Shown here in pieces: positions 22,105 through 25,505 of a stretch of 25,505 bases of DNA. The stretch is from contig NXFV01000663.1 in the NCBI GenBank assembly GCA_002803225.1, forward strand, positions 1 through 25,505, written 5' to 3'. Position 1 is the stretch's first letter. Each line of letters opens with the position of its first letter. A model generated the notes under the pieces. It did no database searches and was not told the DNA's origin. It was given only the letters and a program-made list of their open reading frames with translations. The stretch is from Gamarada debralockiae. Taxonomy: Eukaryota > Ascomycota > Leotiomycetes > Helotiales > Hyphodiscaceae. The translations under genes and the position numbers were made by a program.

Positions 22105-22620
22105 GGGTTTAAGTTAATAGGAAATCTAAGTAATAATAATATAAGGAGGAATTATCTATATTTAATTCTATTAAATTTGAGAAATATATAGTATCTATAA
22201 GAATATTTCTCTTTACTATAAAATCAGGAGAAAATTAAAAGGAACTATAGGTTCGAATTTAGTAGCTTAGTTGTAGCTAGATTAATATTTATTAAATTTA
22301 ATCTTAAGTTATAGCTCTAAATTACAGCTTATTTACAGGGTGTAGATAATAGTTGTAGTTAGCGCTAGGGGAAATTTCGGGTTTAATATTATAGCTGTAA
22401 TTATATGAAGTAGCTTAGGGCCTTCCTTTTCTTTATATAACTAGTTCTATATACTACTTTATAAATTCTAGATATGAAATGCCACTAATAATATTATACT
22501 TAACCTGTCTTGTTATAAGCCTCTTTAATTAGCCCTTAGATTTCGGCCTGTACTACTCCTAAACTCAAAATATAATAGCCTATTAATTTCAACTAATACC
22601 CTTGTATTTTCTACTAGTTC

Positions 22621-22830
22621 TTATAAGAAAATTTATTTTAAGAGAAAATTTATAAGATAAAATAACTCTTATAAGAATATAAATTCTATAAGAAAATTCC
22701 TAAGAGAAAATAGATCTTATAAGAAAGTTCTTATAAAAAAATAGATCCTATAAGAAAATAAATACTAGTAGAAAGTTCCTAAGAGAAAATAATTACTAGT
22801 AGAAAACTCCTAATATTAAATAGCTCCTAG
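22621..22830. repeat. 31-bp tandem array
   Basis: Unit starts at 22681, 22712, 22743, 22760 (a 17-bp short unit), 22791 and 22822 give spacings of 31, 31, 17, 31 and 31 bp. More diverged units extend left to about 22621. The unit alternates CTATAAGAAA and CCTAAGAGAAAAT half-motifs, so it may itself be a two-part repeat. It is purine-rich on the plus strand and not coding. Confidence 0.85.
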
Positions 22831-22919
22831 GATAATATATTTATACCTTATTATATAATTATAATTTATATAGAATATTCTAGAATAATTAAAATAATTT
22901 TTCGAGTTAGTACTTAGAA

Positions 22920-22938
22920 ATACGCCCTTTAGGCGTAT
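22920..22938. repeat. Hairpin ATACGCC / GGCGTAT
   Basis: A perfect 7-bp stem with a 5-nt loop (CTTTA) stands out for its GC content within very AT-rich DNA. It could be a remnant of a terminator-like or terminal-repeat structure. Confidence 0.6.
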
Positions 22939-23023
22939 ATAAAATTACTAGCTAATAAGCATACTCTATTTATAATCTAATAAGGAACTTCGATTCTATT
23001 ATTTTTATAGAGCAGCTATTTCC

Positions 23024-23073
23024 AGAGGTATTATTTTTAGAGGTATTATTTTTACAGGTATTATTTCTAGAGG
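23024..23073. repeat. 15-bp tandem repeat, three units plus a partial
   Basis: Units AGAGGTATTATTTTT at 23024-23038 and 23039-23053 are identical. The third (23054-23068) has two changes and is followed by AGAGG. A looser copy (TCTATTATTTTTATAG) precedes the array. Confidence 0.9.
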
Positions 23074-23076
23074 AGC

Positions 23077-23124
23077 TTAACCCTATACTCTAATAAGTTA
23101 GTAGAGCAAAAACTAGATACTTAG
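23077..23124 (+). repeat. 48-bp dispersed repeat, copy 2
   Basis: Same orientation as copy 1 at 21357-21404 and 1,720 bp to its right. It directly follows the 15-bp tandem array. It might be a fragment of an LTR or terminal region shared by two elements, or a local duplication. Confidence 0.75.
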
Positions 23125-23339
23125 AGCTAGATCTTGAGCCTTTAATTACTAGAAGAATATAATTTATTAATAAAATTTTACGTATATTTAAATTATAATA
23201 TTATATAATTAAGTAATTGTCTCTTATAATATTTTATCCTCTATATACTAAAAGTATATTACTTTATTATATTCTAAGTATAGATATTATCTTGTCTTAA
23301 AGTATATCTTATATACTTAAATCTCTTCTATAGTGAGCT

Positions 23340-24758
23340 ACTCTAGTAAAGCCTTTGAGACCTAGACTATATTTAATTACTATATACTTACTAAATATAC
23401 TAGCTTCCTAAATAACTATAGAAGAAATTCAAAAATACCTTACTAAAAAGTATTTAGACTACTAATATACAAGTCGCTAAATTTAGGATTATTTAAGGTA
23501 TAGTTCTAAAGGAGAGGATCTAATATTTATAATTATTAATAAATACTATACTAAGGGAGATTTAAATTACTAGGCTATTTAACTTGAAATAGAACCTTAA
23601 CTTTACTAATTTTTAAATATTACTCCCTCTCTATAGCCTCTGCTTCTCCGATTATCTCGTGACTATCTAGTAGTCTAAGAAGCTATATTAGCTGTATTAT
23701 ACGAGCTACAAACTAGGCCTAAACGTACTGCCTTGTAGGAATCACTACATTTAACTACTATATCTGTACTCTTATCTCCTATAATAAGGGCTAATTAACT
23801 ATTACCTTAGCCTACTCTTAAGGAGAATCCTCTTATAGATTAATTATCTAGTAAACATTAGTATATATCTTATTAAAATACTTTAATATCTACTTAGTAG
23901 GCTCTTTTAATATTTACAAAAGACGCCTCTTAGATCGCCTCGAATAATTTGTATAAACTAGAGTTTGAAGAGGCTAAGGAGGTATATAACCTAGAGTACT
24001 AGGAGACTTTGATATCTAAATATATATAATAAAGGATAGTAAGGCTAGTTGCTAGTATATAGTATAATACTTCGCTTATCGAGAATTATCTTAATATAGC
24101 GATTAAGGAAGGTACTACTCTTTAATAACTAAGAGACTACTCTAATAATATCTCTATCTTTAATAGTAGTAAGAAATATATATTATATACTAAAGTAGCT
24201 ATACTATTACTAAGGGGGAGAGTAAAGCTAAGAGTAAAGATTAATAGAAGTAGTAGATAGAACTTTCTTTCTTAGTCAATTACTAGTAAACTCTACTTAC
24301 CTTAGTATTTTAGTAAGAGCCTACAAACAGGAGTTACTAATATTATTCCGATGAAATAGTATTATTAATTTAATATCTAAGTAGCTAGTATTAAAGTAAT
24401 AATTAATATTTATGTTATTTCCAAAATACCTTCTCTTTTACTTAGTAGAGAATAGATTTAATAAATTAATTTATTAAATGACTTTGGAAATTATAACTAC
24501 TATATCCTAGGCCTCTATGTAAATCTAATCTAGGTTCTTGATCTTAGAGCTGCTATAACTACTAAGATAGAGACTCTCTCTATAACAGTAGACGAAATTA
24601 GAACTAGAGAGCAGATAGCAGCGGTTAATAAGATACTAATAACTGTTTATAAAGATCGCAGTAATACAGAGTATCCGCTTAATGAATTAATAGAAGTTAA
24701 TAAGTATAATAAGTCTAATATAATAAGTAAGATAATGTTTTCTAACTTAGAAAGCTAA
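23340..24758 (+). pseudogene. Relic reading frame G, about 470 codons, family unknown
   Basis: A plus frame (0 mod 3) runs to TAA 24756-24758, with possible readthrough to about 24830. It begins near ITIEEIQKYLTKKYLDY (about 23412) and contains a long helical, probably coiled-coil segment: NNLYKLEFEEAKEVYNLEYQ (23950-24012), then SLIENYLNIAIKEGTTL, INRSSRQNFLS. It ends with TTKIETLSITVDEIRTREQI (24559-24618) and KDRSNTEYPLNELIEVNKYN. Charge pattern and low stop density in the last 90 codons make this one of the better-supported relics. The overall look, helical with a charged C-terminus, resembles gag or coiled-coil regulatory proteins. No motif proves it. Confidence 0.47.
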
Positions 24759-24992
24759 GGTAAAAAGAATCCTACTCTTTTAAGTATTAACCCTACTAAA
24801 GTCGTAGTTTTTAGAGGTATATTATAATAATAATACTTCTTAATCGCAGATAATTTTTTTAGCTATTATATAACTTAAAGCAGAAGGTTAAATTTGATGT
24901 TACTTGATTACATATAATAGGTAGCGAAATCAGCTAAGCTCAAAACAACCCTTTGAATAATGTTATACCTAAGCTGTACTACCTGGATTTCT
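24759..24992. other. Transition from RIP-mutated to ordinary DNA
   Basis: Up to about 24,880 the sequence is TA-rich. From about 24,890 CA and TG return (TTTGATGTTACTTGATTACA, CTCAAAACAACCC, CTGTACTACCTGG). The right boundary of the mutated block therefore lies near here. No gene is visible. Confidence 0.55.
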
Positions 24993-25147
24993 TGTGATTA
25001 TATAGATTATATAAGCGTAGTAGGTCGTATAAGTAAGATCTTATAATTATAGGGAATCATATAAGCAAGATCCTGCGATTATATAGGTCATGCGAGCGTT
25101 ATTGCTCATATGAGCAAGATCTTACAATCAAATGGGTCGTATGAGCA
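24993..25147. repeat. 30-33-bp degenerate tandem repeats at the RIP boundary
   Basis: Units of the form GGTCRTATRAGCAAGATCTTRYRATTATA start near 25023, 25053, 25086 (truncated at about 20 bp), 25104 and 25135, preceded by a weak unit from 24993. AAGATC recurs in three of them. Units keep CA/TG, so they were not strongly RIP-mutated. Confidence 0.8.
25102..25117. repeat. Perfect 16-bp palindrome within the boundary repeats
   Basis: TTGCTCATATGAGCAA is its own reverse complement. It forms where a truncated repeat unit joins an oppositely phased GCTCATATGAGC core, so it may mark a rearrangement point or a protein-binding site. Confidence 0.85.
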
Positions 25148-25267
25148 ACTGCCCTATCACGTGCTTTAACTGGGCAGAGTATTGGGTTTTACTAGCTTGA
25201 AAATACTTTTTAAGTACTTTATAAAAAGGTTTTTAGTATTAAGATAACTCTTTTAAACTAATTAAGT

Positions 25268-25286
25268 ATTGATTGATTGATTGATT
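25268..25286. repeat. (GATT)4 microsatellite
   Basis: ATT followed by four perfect GATT units. Short and probably neutral, but it shows that TG is retained here, marking DNA not hit by RIP. Confidence 0.9.
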
Positions 25287-25437
25287 ATTCTTACACCGAT
25301 TGTGCCAATGGGCCACGCGGGTACTGCTATTTACACCTAAGGGAAACCTCTTCGGACAAAAACCCTTAGACTCAATCCATCATTCTCTTTCTGTAAGTCG
25401 GCGCACCGCCAGCGTTCCAAAGCACTAGTGTCCTCGC

Positions 25438-25498
25438 TGTCACCAGGAACAGGTAATATATTATCTACCTGAATATCTAATATACAGTGAGGGTGACA
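25438..25498. repeat. 61-bp interval bounded by TGTCACC / GGTGACA inverted repeats
   Basis: A perfect 7-bp inverted repeat bounds the interval, with an inner hairpin CAGGTA (25450-25455) / TACCTG (25466-25471). GTCCTC occurs on both outer sides (25430-25435 and 25500-25505). The terminal words resemble the TGTCACGG/CCGTGACA LTR ends at the left of the window, so this may be the start of another LTR continuing past the edge, or a tiny inverted-repeat element. Confidence 0.45.
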
Positions 25499-25505
25499 AG
25501 TCCTC

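Larger units (their letters stand above)
22105..23339. other. Repeat-rich spacer between frames F and G
   Basis: No coding frame is supported. From left to right it holds a stretch with some CA/TG (22250-22600), a 31-bp tandem array (22621-22830), a small hairpin (22920-22938), a 15-bp array (23024-23073) and copy 2 of the 48-bp repeat. Confidence 0.5.
25148..25505. other. Non-RIP flanking DNA, no gene supported
   Basis: CA/TG frequencies look normal from here (CCAATGGGCCACGCGGG, GCGCACCGCCAGCG). No frame of useful length is seen. It includes the GATT microsatellite and the TGTCACC/GGTGACA interval. It may be the unique chromosomal flank of the repeat block, or the start of another, unmutated element. 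Confidence 0.5.

Noticed and set aside
24993..25147. 30-33-bp repeats as a possible CRISPR array
   Set aside because: Units are contiguous and degenerate with no unique spacers of constant length, and the context is a eukaryotic genome.
1..25505. Mitochondrial or bacterial origin suggested by the very high AT content
   Set aside because: CpA/TpG depletion with TpA excess, RIP-type codon changes in a gypsy element, and a normal-composition right flank all point to nuclear fungal DNA. There are no mitochondrial genes, rRNA or tRNA.

Overview
The window looks like an AT-rich block of a filamentous ascomycete (Pezizomycotina-type) nuclear genome that has been through repeat-induced point mutation (RIP). 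CpA and TpG are scarce and TpA is abundant on both strands. Almost every disabling change read in recognisable coding sequence is one RIP makes: CAA/CAG/TGG turned into TAA/TAG, His CAC into TAC, Cys TGC into TAC, Gly GGA into AGA. No intact protein-coding gene, tRNA, rRNA or CRISPR array was found. The few stop-free stretches of 65-96 codons are fragments or antisense shadows of broken genes.

Region 1 (1-3148, minus strand) is the 5' part of a Ty3/gypsy LTR retrotransposon. It has a 255-bp 5' LTR (2894-3148), a gag with a CCHC zinc knuckle (about 1230-2750), and the start of pol with an aspartic protease (about 1280 down to 1). Pol is cut by the window edge just before the reverse transcriptase. 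The element is fairly lightly mutated and therefore probably younger than its neighbour. Gag and pol lie in a -1 relationship.

Region 2 (about 3150-24,890) is much more heavily mutated. If TAA/TAG codons are read through as former Gln/Trp codons, long co-oriented plus-strand reading frames can be followed: A 4145-6205, B 7261-9198, C 9421-10413, D 10812-14075, E 14522-19021 (with internal frame changes), F 19441-22104 and G 23340-24758. None was matched to a known family. A carries an in-frame 81-bp (27-residue) tandem repeat, the best evidence that these frames once coded. Gaps between frames hold AT-rich spacer, 50-bp, 31-bp and 15-bp tandem arrays, and hairpins. The block could be one very large multi-ORF mobile element, several older elements side by side, or a duplicated gene cluster erased by RIP; the sequence alone does not decide.

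Region 3 (about 24,890-25,505) is a transition to ordinary, non-RIP DNA. It has 30-33-bp degenerate repeats containing a perfect 16-bp palindrome, a short GATT microsatellite, and a 61-bp interval bounded by TGTCACC/GGTGACA at the very edge.

Main limitation: TG depletion makes TGA rare in every frame, so absence of TGA is not evidence of coding. The frames in region 2 were chosen by stop density and amino-acid composition judged by eye, and their ends are approximate.
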